Source: G963704535 sp963704535
GTDB taxonomy: Bacteria; Chloroflexota; Chloroflexia; Chloroflexales; Roseiflexaceae
Reading direction: 5' to 3'
NCBI GenBank assembly: GCA_963704535.1
Contig: OY969916.1
Span: 992,001 to 1,056,000 of the forward strand
Length of the DNA: 64,000 nt
Both the position numbers and the translations under genes were made by a program. Shown here one piece after another: positions 8,881-16,842 of this stretch; position 1 is the first letter of the stretch; every line of letters starts with the position of its first letter. The notes below the pieces were generated by a model. It saw only the letters and a list, made by a program, of their open reading frames with translations, searched no databases and was not told where the DNA came from.

Positions 8881-9270
8881 GCAAACATCGACCTTGGGAC
8901 CAGCCATTCGGGATGAGATTTTACCATTTTCATGCACCAGTGTGCGGCGTAGCCGCATGGACATCTGATGTGAAACCGAGTAATGGCGAACGATCGCCAA
9001 ATGACGGAGGATGCTGCCTCCTCGTGGCCAGTGGTAAAGAAACTTACCGCTATCGGATAAACATCGCTTCTCATTCGGATGACACCTGTTCCTTTGCATT
9101 GTGCTGAGGCCATTTCACCCGCTGCTGCCGGATCTAAATCGAGATAGAGTCTAATGACTGATCCGAAATCAGCACTTGTATCGTAGAATGGGATGAGGTA
9201 GCGGTGAGCCCGACCTGGGCCAGACGCGAAACCATGCGCCAATGACGCGCAGGTGGGGAAAGGAGCAGGT
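8881..9270. other. Spacer without a recognisable gene
   Basis: Between the IS110 flank and the response-regulator gene I see no coding region with a family resemblance or a good ribosome site. A long frame on the minus strand here overlaps the receiver gene and lacks domain character. The right end of the IS110 element must lie in this stretch or just before it. Confidence 0.5.
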
Positions 9271-9672
9271 ATGCCTACAGGCCCGTACCGTGTGCTGGTG
9301 ATCGACGACGATGGCAATATGCGCACGCTGCTCAAGCTGCTGCTCGAGATCCAAGGGCATCAGGTCCTGCTCGCGCCCGATGGGGAAGTTGGGCTGACAC
9401 TGGCCGAGGGCGGGCGGCCCGACATCATCCTGCTCGACGTCGCGATGCCGCGCCGCAACGGGCTGGAGGTCTATTTGGATCTTCAGAACAACCCGCTCAC
9501 CTCCGACATCCCGGTGCTGGTCTGCTCGGCGGCGCTCAACCAGCGCGAGCAGCAATCCTGGCGCAGCCTACCCTGTGTCGTTGATGTTCTGTTGAAGCCG
9601 TTCGACATCACTGCCCTGCTTGTTCGCATCGAGGCGATCTGCTCCGGGCGCGACGAGGCAATCAGCGCCTGA
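9271..9672 (+). CDS. Single-domain response regulator (receiver protein)
   Basis: A 133-residue stand-alone CheY-like receiver. The acidic pocket is Asp12-Asp14, the phospho-acceptor Asp56 (in IILLDVAMP), Ser86 stands at the switch position, and Lys109 lies in LLKPFD. There is no output domain, so it should act by protein contact in a phosphorelay. The ATG at 9271 is chosen over an in-frame GTG 18 bases upstream because AAGGAG sits directly before it. No histidine kinase is adjacent; the gene stands alone between the IS110 element and a convergent hydrolase. Confidence 0.92.
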   Translation: MPTGPYRVLVIDDDGNMRTLLKLLLEIQGHQVLLAPDGEVGLTLAEGGRPDIILLDVAMPRRNGLEVYLDLQNNPLTSDIPVLVCSAALNQREQQSWRSLPCVVDVLLKPFDITALLVRIEAICSGRDEAISA

Positions 9673-9686
9673 CCTGGCTGAAGAAC

Positions 9687-9744
9687 AAAGAATAAAGAAC
9701 CAAGAACAAAGGGTTGGTCCTTTGTTCTTGGTTCTTTATTCTTT
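9687..9744. terminator. Perfect 26-bp inverted repeat between convergent genes
   Basis: Arms 9687-9712 and 9719-9744 are perfectly complementary around a six-base loop. The left arm consists of seven-base units of the AGAACAA type, so the hairpin is built from a heptanucleotide array and its inverse. It lies between convergent genes and ends in T-rich sequence on both strands. A bidirectional terminator is likely. The right arm reaches nine bases into the hydrolase gene. Confidence 0.7.
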
Positions 9745-10692
9745 CGGCCCAAGCCATCGATCGAGAAACGTGTACGCCTCGGCTTTGACGTCGTCGGGGA
9801 ACTGGTGGCCGCCCGGAAAGATCAGCGCGCGGAAGTGTTCCGGCGCCTGCTCGCGCTCATAGGCTGCGGTCGCGCGCTCCACGATCGCCTGGACGCCGTC
9901 GAGCGGGAACAGCCGATCGGTGGTGCCGGCCGTCAGCATGAATGGCCGCGGGGCAAGATCGGCGGCCAGCGCGTCCAGATCGCAGATCTGTAAGAGGTCC
10001 GGCACGTACAGCGCGAAGTTATGGTTGATCCCGTCGCGCAGGATCGTGCGGATCAAGCCGAAGCCGCACGAGGAGACCGCCGCGCGCACCCGTTCATCAT
10101 ACCATGTCAGCCAGAGCGCCTCCTGGCCGCCGAGCGAGTTGCCGATCGCGCCCAGGCGCCGGCTATCGACATCCGGCAGCCCGGCCAGCACATCCAGCGC
10201 GCATGCCAGGTCGTGCAGGTACTTGGTCTGGAGGCAGGTGCCGGCCAGGATGCGCCCCGTGAACTCGAACCGCTCGTACGCGGAGCCGTCCTGATACGGA
10301 TTGGCCAGCCGCACCGGCTCGGGTGGGCGGCGGTCCTCGAAGCACAGCAGATCGGGGCAGAGGACCACGTAGCCGCGCCGGCACAGGTCCAGGCCATAGT
10401 GAAACATGGGGTTGGCGCTCAGGCCGGCCGGCTCCGATTTGCCCAGGTGGAACTCCCCGCCATGCTGGTGGATCGCCAGGATGGCCGACCAGCCGCCCGG
10501 CGGCGGGGAGCCCTTGGGCCGCAGCAGCCAGGCCGGCACGCGCTCGCCCGGCTCCACGGCATACGTCACCAACGCGCGGGTGTGGTCGCCCTGATCCGTC
10601 TCGCGCTCCTGTTCGAGGTCGAGCGGCACCTTGGGTGGGAACGGGCCGAGGCGCGCGAGGATCGCCTGGCGCAGTGCGGTGTCTGCCATCAT
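9736..10692 (-). CDS. Alpha/beta hydrolase, dienelactone-hydrolase/acetyl-xylan-esterase-like
   Basis: 318 residues with no signal peptide. The oxyanion region is AILAIHQHGGE (about 70-80), the nucleophile Ser186 is in GNSLGG, the acid is the Asp in TTDRLFPLD (about 280) and the His is in FPGGHQF (about 302). Such hydrolases act on esters; near GH4 and GH106 genes a deacetylase for plant or microbial sugars is plausible (inference). The start has two adjacent ATG codons (10692 and 10689) with GGGGG immediately upstream; the second has the better spacing. The gene is separated from the upstream alpha/alpha-barrel gene by a large palindrome. Confidence 0.83.
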   Translation of the reverse strand: MMADTALRQAILARLGPFPPKVPLDLEQERETDQGDHTRALVTYAVEPGERVPAWLLRPKGSPPPGGWSAILAIHQHGGEFHLGKSEPAGLSANPMFHYGLDLCRRGYVVLCPDLLCFEDRRPPEPVRLANPYQDGSAYERFEFTGRILAGTCLQTKYLHDLACALDVLAGLPDVDSRRLGAIGNSLGGQEALWLTWYDERVRAAVSSCGFGLIRTILRDGINHNFALYVPDLLQICDLDALAADLAPRPFMLTAGTTDRLFPLDGVQAIVERATAAYEREQAPEHFRALIFPGGHQFPDDVKAEAYTFLDRWLGPKE

Positions 10693-10884
10693 ACCCCCTT
10701 ATTCACAGGAGTTACGCGGTTATCTTCGAGGTGTGGCCTCGGCCTTCGGCAGAGTGGTACTTTTTCTTCCTTTTATCGTCGATTTTTCGTCGGGTCGACG
10801 AAAAATCGACGATAAAAATGGATGAAGTACCTTGCTGCCGCAGGCCATAGAGCTTTGTGGGCGCCACGGTGTAAGTCCTGTTAT
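10693..10884. repeat. Large imperfect palindrome, copy A
   Basis: The centre 10756-10831 starts GGTACTT and ends AAGTACC, with ATCGTCGATTTTTCGTCG facing its complement. Outer arms GGCCTTCGGCAG and CTGCCGCAGGCC extend the symmetry to 10741-10847. Weaker pairing (ACAGGAGTTACG against TGTAAGTCCTGT) extends it to nearly the whole spacer. It overlaps the stop of the upstream gene. Copies B and C are at 13864 and 32878. It looks like a non-coding mobile palindrome or a structured mRNA end. Confidence 0.8.
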
Positions 10885-12381
10885 TCAGAAACGATCTGAA
10901 GCGTAAACCGAATCGGCGCTCCCGCGTGGCTGTTAGTTACGGAGTAGCGCAGCTCGACTAGGTCGCCGGCGCGCGTCACCAGCGAACCTTCGGCGTTGGT
11001 CTCGACCCGCACCACCAGGCCCGGCAGCTCCCAGCGGTCGCGCCTGAGCGCGTCGATGTCGATCCCTGGCGCGGCGACTTGGAACACGAACTCCAGGTCG
11101 CCGCCGGCATGCCGCAGTGCAGGCGATCGTCAGGAGGTCGCGCTCGGCCCAGGCATCGACCGGCGCCACGTGCCGCAGCCGGAGCCAGCCGACCGCGCCG
11201 TCGCCAACAAGCCAGTGGACCGTCGCCGGGTGGAACTGGTGGTCGTTGACACGGTAGCGGCTGCCGGAGTTTTGGGCGCCCAGCATAACCTGAGTGCCGA
11301 TCCAGGCTGTGGCCACCCGCCGCGGCTCGGCCACGATCACCCGCTCGACCTGCCGCGCGCCCTGGAAGGCCAGGAAGTGTGGCCGCGCGTCCTCCGGCAT
11401 GCACAGGCCCAGCAGCGCGACCAGCGGCGCAATGGCGAAGTCCCAGCCGTGCTCAAGCGGCGCGTCGAGGCTTGGGAAGGGCGCCAGGTCGCGCCCGGTC
11501 GCCAGCCAGATCCACATGCCCAGGCAGGCCACGTAGCGCCGCATGTCCATCCCGTAGCTGCGGTCGTACGGCCCGGCAACGTTGCACATCCCGGCGTGAT
11601 AGAACTGGGCGATGTCGCGCCACAGCGCGGCCTCAAGCTCGGCGCCGGTCGCCCGCAGCACGGTCGAGGAGGCGTACGAGCGCCAGAACGCCAGTGCGTA
11701 GAGGTTGATGCCGTAGTAGGTGGGCGAGTTGTACTCGTCGAAGGTGGTGTTGGCGCGAAAGCGCTCCAGGATCTCGATCGCCAGCCGCTCGGCCTCGGCG
11801 GCCCAATCAGGCTGGCCGAACCGCCCGGCGCCGAACTGGAGCAGGAACGCGGTCATCAGCGCGATGTTGGTGTAGCTGGCCGGCACGCCGCGCGCCAGCG
11901 TCCCGGCGATCGCCCGGCGCAGAGCCTGGTCGATCCGGCGCACCAGCTCGGCGGGGAGTAGCGCCTCGTACTCGATCAGCGCCAGCGCCATGGTCGTGCC
12001 GATGAACTCGCGCCAGTTCGGGTCGTAGTCCTGCCACTCCACCGGATGCTCGGGCGGCGGCGGCTCGTGGGGCGAGCGGTACCATGTGCCGTGATACGGC
12101 TGGCCGGGCGCGTCGAACTGGTAGGTCAGGAGCGTGTCGATCGCGCGAATTGCCCGCCGGCGGTCGTCGGGGGCGTCGCGCAGCAGCAGGCCCAGCGCGT
12201 ACCAGGCCGTCCCGCGCACCAGATGGATGGGGATTCCAGCCTGGCCGCGCTCGTACAGCACGTCATCGGGCATGCGGAAGAGTCCGGCCGCTTCGTCCCA
12301 GCAGCGGTCCATCCAGTCGAGCGAGCGCTGGGCCAGGTCGCGGGCCGGCGCGTCGAGTTGGTTGAGATGTTTATTAGCCAT
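10881..12381 (-). CDS. Probable alpha/alpha-barrel protein of a sugar locus; reading frame interrupted
   Basis: Residues 1 to about 420 read from ATG 12381; the rest (about 75 residues) continues in another frame and ends with TAA at 10881. Dropping one base near 11113-11121 joins LLTIAC to LRHAGGDLEFVFQV and restores one protein of about 499 residues. The helical body, rich in Trp/Tyr (GTAWYALGLLLR, YNSPTYYGINLYALAFW), and a beta-rich end recall heparinase/alpha-alpha-toroid glycan lyases or hydrolases. I see no motif that fixes the activity. It follows the GH4 gene on the same strand after 93 bp and is probably part of the same pathway. Confidence 0.68.
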
Positions 12382-12474
12382 TCCGGATCTATCCGCGAAT
12401 AACGCTAATCGACGCGAATGTTGGGCAATCTATTCGCGAATATTCGCCCAATTCGCGGATTCTCTACCGATGTT
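12382..12474. repeat. Inverted GCGAAT-type units between GH4 and barrel gene
   Basis: CCGCGAAT near 12396 faces ATTCGCGG near 12461, with further CGCGAAT and ATTCGCG units between. The whole short spacer can fold into a hairpin. This is the same architecture as the heptanucleotide hairpins elsewhere, with a unit of about eight to nine bases. Confidence 0.65.
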
Positions 12475-13800
12475 CTAGAACTGCGGTAGGTGCGCCGCGT
12501 GGGCCTTGAGCAGCTCGTCGAGCATGCGCGGCGCCGTGCGGAAGTCGCGTGTGAGCGGGTCGTTCAGCAGTGCTTGCAGGGCCAAATGGCGGTCGCCACG
12601 CAGCGCGGCATCGACGATCATTTCTTGGTTGATGACGTGCGGATACACCGTGTTCAGCACTCCCGGCGGCAAGGCGCCGATGCTGACCCCATACGCACCC
12701 GCCGCCCCGACCATGCCCATGGTCTCGACCACGGCCTCGCGCGGCAGGTTGTCGATCTGGCCGCGGTTGGGCAGGTTGACGATCGTGTGTAGCGTGCGGC
12801 CATTGGCAATCGCCCCGACTATGTCCACGACCTCCTCTTCGGAGCGCTCGACCGGCGGCGGCTCGGCGCTCTCGATCGCCGCGCGCACGCCGGCCCTGGC
12901 CAGGCGGGCAACCTCGGCGCGGTGCTCGATCAGCGTCAGCAGGACGCCGTAGTCCTCGCCGGCGCGGTGCTCCTCGGTCAGGAAGTAGGGGAAGAACTCG
13001 GCCACGTGCCGGTCGCCGGCGGCGGGCAGGTAGCCATAGGCGTCGAACAGGGCCAGCTTGACCTGCCAGTGGTCGCGGAAGGAGGGGAACGGGCCGGCGG
13101 CGCCGCTGGTTCTGACCGGGATCTGGCGGCCGCTTTTGACGTACTCGCGGATCATCTGGAAGCCGTCCTGGCCGCGAATCTTTAGGTCTAGCAGCCAGAT
13201 CAGGTGGTTGACGCCGGCCACCCGCATCTGGAGGTCTTGGTTGGTCGCGCCGAACATCTCCCGCAAGGTGCTGCGCACGCCGAACAGCTCGTGGCACAGG
13301 CCGATGACCTTGAGCCCGGTCACTTTGTTCAGCGCGCGGGTCAGCGTGGTCATAGGGTTGGTCAGGTTGAGCACCCAAGCGTTGGGGCAGACGCGCTCGA
13401 CCGTGCGGCCGATCTCGACCATCACCGGGATGTTGCGTAGGGCGCGCGACAGCCCGCCCGGCCCGACGGTATCGCCGACGGCCTGGTAGATGCCGTACTT
13501 GCGCGGGATGTCGAGGTCCTGGCGCATGGCTTCCAGGCCGCCGGTGGTGATGGTGACGATCACGAACTCGGCGCCGCGCAGCGCTTCCGGCAGGTCGGTG
13601 GTGGCTTCGACGATGAAGTCGGCCCCGGCGACCTCCATGACCTTGCGCCCGAACTGCTGGAGATCCTCCAGCGCCGCCGGGTCGATGTCGTGCAGCACGA
13701 TCGTGCCGGAGAGATCTTTCATGGCGGCGATGTCCCGGAGCATGATCGGGCTCCAGTTGTAGCTGCCGCCGCCGACGATGCAGATGCGTGTTTTTGCCAT
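12475..13800 (-). CDS. Glycoside hydrolase family 4 (NAD-dependent glycosidase)
   Basis: 441 residues. GH4 enzymes cleave glycosides by an oxidation-elimination route using NAD+ and a divalent metal. Seen here: the Rossmann start ICIVGGGSYNWSP (6-18), VTITTGG (about 82-88), NLTNP (145-149), the metal Cys169 and His170 in GLCHE, and metal His200 in GVNHLIW. Subfamilies include alpha-galactosidase, 6-phospho-glucosidase and alpha-glucuronidase; the CHE form and the absence of PTS genes nearby favour a non-phosphorylated substrate (inference). The start has GGAG upstream. It is the first gene of a pair with the alpha/alpha-barrel gene downstream. Confidence 0.9.
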   Translation of the reverse strand: MAKTRICIVGGGSYNWSPIMLRDIAAMKDLSGTIVLHDIDPAALEDLQQFGRKVMEVAGADFIVEATTDLPEALRGAEFVIVTITTGGLEAMRQDLDIPRKYGIYQAVGDTVGPGGLSRALRNIPVMVEIGRTVERVCPNAWVLNLTNPMTTLTRALNKVTGLKVIGLCHELFGVRSTLREMFGATNQDLQMRVAGVNHLIWLLDLKIRGQDGFQMIREYVKSGRQIPVRTSGAAGPFPSFRDHWQVKLALFDAYGYLPAAGDRHVAEFFPYFLTEEHRAGEDYGVLLTLIEHRAEVARLARAGVRAAIESAEPPPVERSEEEVVDIVGAIANGRTLHTIVNLPNRGQIDNLPREAVVETMGMVGAAGAYGVSIGALPPGVLNTVYPHVINQEMIVDAALRGDRHLALQALLNDPLTRDFRTAPRMLDELLKAHAAHLPQF

Positions 13801-13820
13801 GATCGTTTATCTCCTCAGAC

Positions 13821-13872
13821 TGTGGGTGGGAAGAAACTGAGGGGCGGCCCTCAAACCCCCTTTTTTACAGAA
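13821..13872. repeat. G/C-rich terminator-like hairpin
   Basis: GTGGGTGGGAAGAAACTGAG leads into GGGGCGGCCC, TCAAACCCCC and a run of six T. It is a short member of the dispersed G/C-rich hairpin family, placed upstream of the GH4 gene and touching palindrome copy B. Confidence 0.65.
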
Positions 13873-14047
13873 ATTACGCAGTGGCGTCCGTAACGCTGCT
13901 ATTGCCTGCGGCAGCAAGGTACTTCAGCTCTTTTTTATCGACGATTTTCGCCCGACCGGGCGAAAATCGTCGATAAAAGGAAGAAAAGTACCGCTCTGCC
14001 GAAGGCCAAGATCACGCCTGGCGGGTGACTACGTAAATCCTATTTTT
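13864..14047. repeat. Large imperfect palindrome, copy B
   Basis: GGTACTT (about 13918) faces AAAAGTACC (about 13984). The core is ATCGACGATTTTCGCCC against its complement, then GCCTGCGGCAG against CTCTGCCGAAGGC. The outer ends ACAGAAATTACG and CGTAAATCCT match those of copy A. It fills most of the spacer between GH106 (3' end) and GH4 (5' end). Confidence 0.82.
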
Positions 14048-14055
14048 TAGAGCCG

Positions 14056-16470
14056 TCAGGCCGCATGTCTGATACTCACCGATCCGAGCAGGCCGGAGGG
14101 CCGTTGCAGCCCTTCGAGCCGGTTCGCGATCGAGTTGATCACCCAGATGTCGAGCTGGTTGTCGCCGGCGCGGCAGGCGCCGTCGAGCGGCCATACGTAG
14201 GGCGCCCAGGCCCGGCTGCCGAGCGGCGTGTCGTTCAGGACGACCTCGGCGATGTCGCCCACTTGGCCCAGGTCCAGGAATAAGGGCTGTCCTAGCTGCT
14301 CCGGCGTGAGCACGAACGAGGCCCGAAAGCGCAGCCGACCGACGTAGGTCTCCCATTCCGGGAGCTGGGACCAGTCGGCGGGGCACGGCAGGCCGAGCTG
14401 GTTGCCTTGGTCGTCGTGGGCTTGCCAGGGGCCGGCGATGTCGAGCAGGATGGGGCCGGGGCGGGGCGGCAGCGCGGCAGCCGACGAGGGCTCGGCCTGC
14501 GGATCGATGGCTAGCACCAGGCCCTGCCGTCGCTCCAGGCGCATGTGAGTGTGGGTCCGGCCGCCGATCGTCGCGCCCGGCCACGGTCGTACCGTCCCAT
14601 CCAACGGGTTCCAGCATTCCAAGCCGCCGGTTGTGGCCAGCGAGAGGTCGCTTTCCAGCGCGTCTTCTCCTTCATTGATAAAAAAGTAGAAATGGCGCTG
14701 CTCTTTATAGTAGTGCAGCACGCGCAGATCCGGCGCGGCGGGCCAATCGACATCGCGACCAAGCCCGGCCACCAGGGTATCGGCCAGGGTCGCCGGCTGC
14801 CAGTCGGCCAGCACCAGCCCGCCGGCGGCGGCGAAGGCGCTCAAGATCGCGTGGGCGGCCGTCAGGGGTGGGTCGCAGACCACGGTGCGAAACCGCTGGA
14901 CGCCGATGTTCAGGCAGCCGTCCTCGACCGTCGCATGGGCCAGCGCCGCGTCGTCGATGTAGATGAAGTCGATCTGGTTCTGGTATAGATGCCGCGCGGC
15001 CGACCAGGCGGCGTTGTGCGGGTCGGTCAGGATGGCCACGTCGCAGACGGTATAGCCATCGGTCAGCAGCCAGCAGGCCCGGCGCAGGTAGTCGCTCAGG
15101 ATCTGGAACGCGGGCCACCAGCTATTGTGGATGCCGATGTCGGGCTCGCTTTCAAACGCGCGCCGCCCGCGGATGGAGTAGAAGCAGGCGTGCAGGTAGA
15201 ACAGGTTGGTGCCCCGCACCAGGTGCCAGTCGAGCAGCCACTTGGCCTCGTCCAGGGTGAGCTGCCAGCCGTACGCGCCCAGGGCCTCGGTGGCGTTGCG
15301 GCGGCGGCCCCAGATAGCGGCGGCGCTGCCGGCGCACTTGGGCGCACAGCTATGCGGCCCGGCTAGCGCCGCCTCGTCGCCGGGGGTGACGTAGCGCCAG
15401 ACCATGTCCTGCCCCGGCCACTGAAACTGGCGCAGGGCACCGAAGTCGTTGCTCTCGATCGGGTGCCCGGTCAGCGCGATGCCGTGCTCGCGGCACCAGC
15501 GGCTCTGGGCGCTGTAGAACACCCGCCCCAGGCGCTCGTAGACGGCGCGGGTGTAGACCTGCCGGAAGTCGGCGGTGCGCGGGCCGCAATCCAGCCAGAG
15601 CGCGGGTAGCCAGCGCCGGACGTCTTGGTCCCAACCGGCCTGCACATCTTCCAGGAAGCCGCTGGTGAAGGGCCAGGGATCGGGGCCGCGCGCGGGACCA
15701 CGCCCCAGCACCATCGGCTCGTCAGTGAACATGGCCACCACGGTCTGGCCGAAGTGCTCTTTCAGGTGCGAATAATACTGTTCGTGGGTATGGCGCAGGA
15801 AGCAGGCGACAGCGTCCGGGTTCAAAAGATCGCCGGCTGCGGGGGCCGAGGCGTGTTGGTCCTCTTCCTCGTCAAAGACCCCGCGAATGGTTCCGCCGCT
15901 GCACACGTTCCACAGCGCGACCATGCGCCAGTCGCCCGCCGGCACGTCGTAGCGCACCAGCTCCGGCGCCTGTACGTCGAGACAGGTCAGGCTGTCCGGG
16001 TCCAGGATGCCAGGTGCGGTCTCGCGGCCCAGCACCACGCCCACCAACTCGTCGGCTAGGGCGCGGCCCGGGTTGGGGTGCCAGTAGCCACGGGCCGGCC
16101 CTTTGATCGGAAGCTGGAGGGCGATCAGGCAGCGCGCGGCGTAGGCCGGGTTCTCGGCCACCACCCGGCCCTGTGCCGAGCCGGAGGGGTAGGAGCCCTC
16201 GTCATACAGGACCACCTGCATGCCCAGCCGGGCCGCCTCGGCGACGGCAAGGCGCATCAGGCGAAAGAACTCCTCGGTCAGGTAGCCGACCCGCCGCGAC
16301 AGCCCGATGCGCGCATGCGGAACGAAGCCGCCGAACCCTTTGGCGTGGAAGGCTCGAATCTGGCGCACCAGCTCGGCTTCGTCCAGGTCGTCGTTCCAGA
16401 ACCAGAAGGGTATGATGCCGAACTCGCGCGGCGGATCGGCAAAGCTGGCGTGGAGTGCTGTCATCTTCAT
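14056..16470 (-). CDS. GH106-like glycoside hydrolase (alpha-L-rhamnosidase type)
   Basis: 804 residues counted from ATG 16470. The start is taken there because the product then begins directly before the conserved domain, although the ribosome site is weak; the frame stays open 99 bases further up. The N-terminal barrel shows PFWFWNDDL (21-29), GFGGFVPHAR (45-54) and VVLYDEGSYPSGSA (86-99), the set seen in family GH106. The last about 130 residues form a galactose-binding-like jelly roll (GPWQ, LFLDLGQVGDIAEVVLND). No signal peptide is seen, so it should act on imported oligosaccharides. Neighbouring GH4 and hydrolase genes on the same strand point to a rhamnose- or uronate-containing glycan. 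Confidence 0.8.
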   Translation of the reverse strand: MKMTALHASFADPPREFGIIPFWFWNDDLDEAELVRQIRAFHAKGFGGFVPHARIGLSRRVGYLTEEFFRLMRLAVAEAARLGMQVVLYDEGSYPSGSAQGRVVAENPAYAARCLIALQLPIKGPARGYWHPNPGRALADELVGVVLGRETAPGILDPDSLTCLDVQAPELVRYDVPAGDWRMVALWNVCSGGTIRGVFDEEEDQHASAPAAGDLLNPDAVACFLRHTHEQYYSHLKEHFGQTVVAMFTDEPMVLGRGPARGPDPWPFTSGFLEDVQAGWDQDVRRWLPALWLDCGPRTADFRQVYTRAVYERLGRVFYSAQSRWCREHGIALTGHPIESNDFGALRQFQWPGQDMVWRYVTPGDEAALAGPHSCAPKCAGSAAAIWGRRRNATEALGAYGWQLTLDEAKWLLDWHLVRGTNLFYLHACFYSIRGRRAFESEPDIGIHNSWWPAFQILSDYLRRACWLLTDGYTVCDVAILTDPHNAAWSAARHLYQNQIDFIYIDDAALAHATVEDGCLNIGVQRFRTVVCDPPLTAAHAILSAFAAAGGLVLADWQPATLADTLVAGLGRDVDWPAAPDLRVLHYYKEQRHFYFFINEGEDALESDLSLATTGGLECWNPLDGTVRPWPGATIGGRTHTHMRLERRQGLVLAIDPQAEPSSAAALPPRPGPILLDIAGPWQAHDDQGNQLGLPCPADWSQLPEWETYVGRLRFRASFVLTPEQLGQPLFLDLGQVGDIAEVVLNDTPLGSRAWAPYVWPLDGACRAGDNQLDIWVINSIANRLEGLQRPSGLLGSVSIRHAA

Positions 16471-16842
16471 ACAAGCTGAATCCTGTTTTCTGCGCGCTAC
16501 TATACCGCCGGGCTCCGCTAGTGTCAAGCTATATGACATGTTGACACAGTGGTAGCCGCTTGGTATCATACGCGCGCATTTTCACACCCAGCACATTGGA
16601 AAGGGAGGGGCAAGGGGAGGGCAGCCCTCCCCTTAAACCCCACCCCAACCCTAAATCAAAAGAATTGGAAAGGGAGGGGCAAGGGGAGGGCTGCCCTCCC
16701 CTTAAACCCCACCCCAACCCTAAATCAGAGGTAGCGTACGACGAAGAACACCGCACGACCCACAACGGCGTGGGGGCCGCTGGCGCAGCCGGTCTTTCGC
16801 GCGCTGTGGCTGGCGGCCCTGGCCTCGAATATCGGCTCACTG
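16471..16842. repeat. Spacer with two tandem 69-bp units carrying a perfect 23-base palindrome
   Basis: Unit 1 is 16596-16664 and unit 2 is 16665-16728. Each contains AAGGGGAGGGC-N-GCCCTCCCCTT, a perfect hairpin, followed by TAAACCCCACCCCAACCC. It is related in style, not in sequence, to the other G/C-rich hairpins. The rest of the spacer (16471-16595) holds the start region of the minus-strand GH106 gene. Positions 16738-16842 probably encode the missing N-terminus of the MFS protein. Confidence 0.78.

Noticed and set aside
8877..9335. 152-residue minus-strand gene
   Set aside because: It overlaps the start of the receiver gene, has no domain character and lacks a ribosome site.
10741..10847. 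Replication origin or resolution site
   Set aside because: The palindrome has three copies in the window, no DnaA-box cluster and no recombinase gene beside it.
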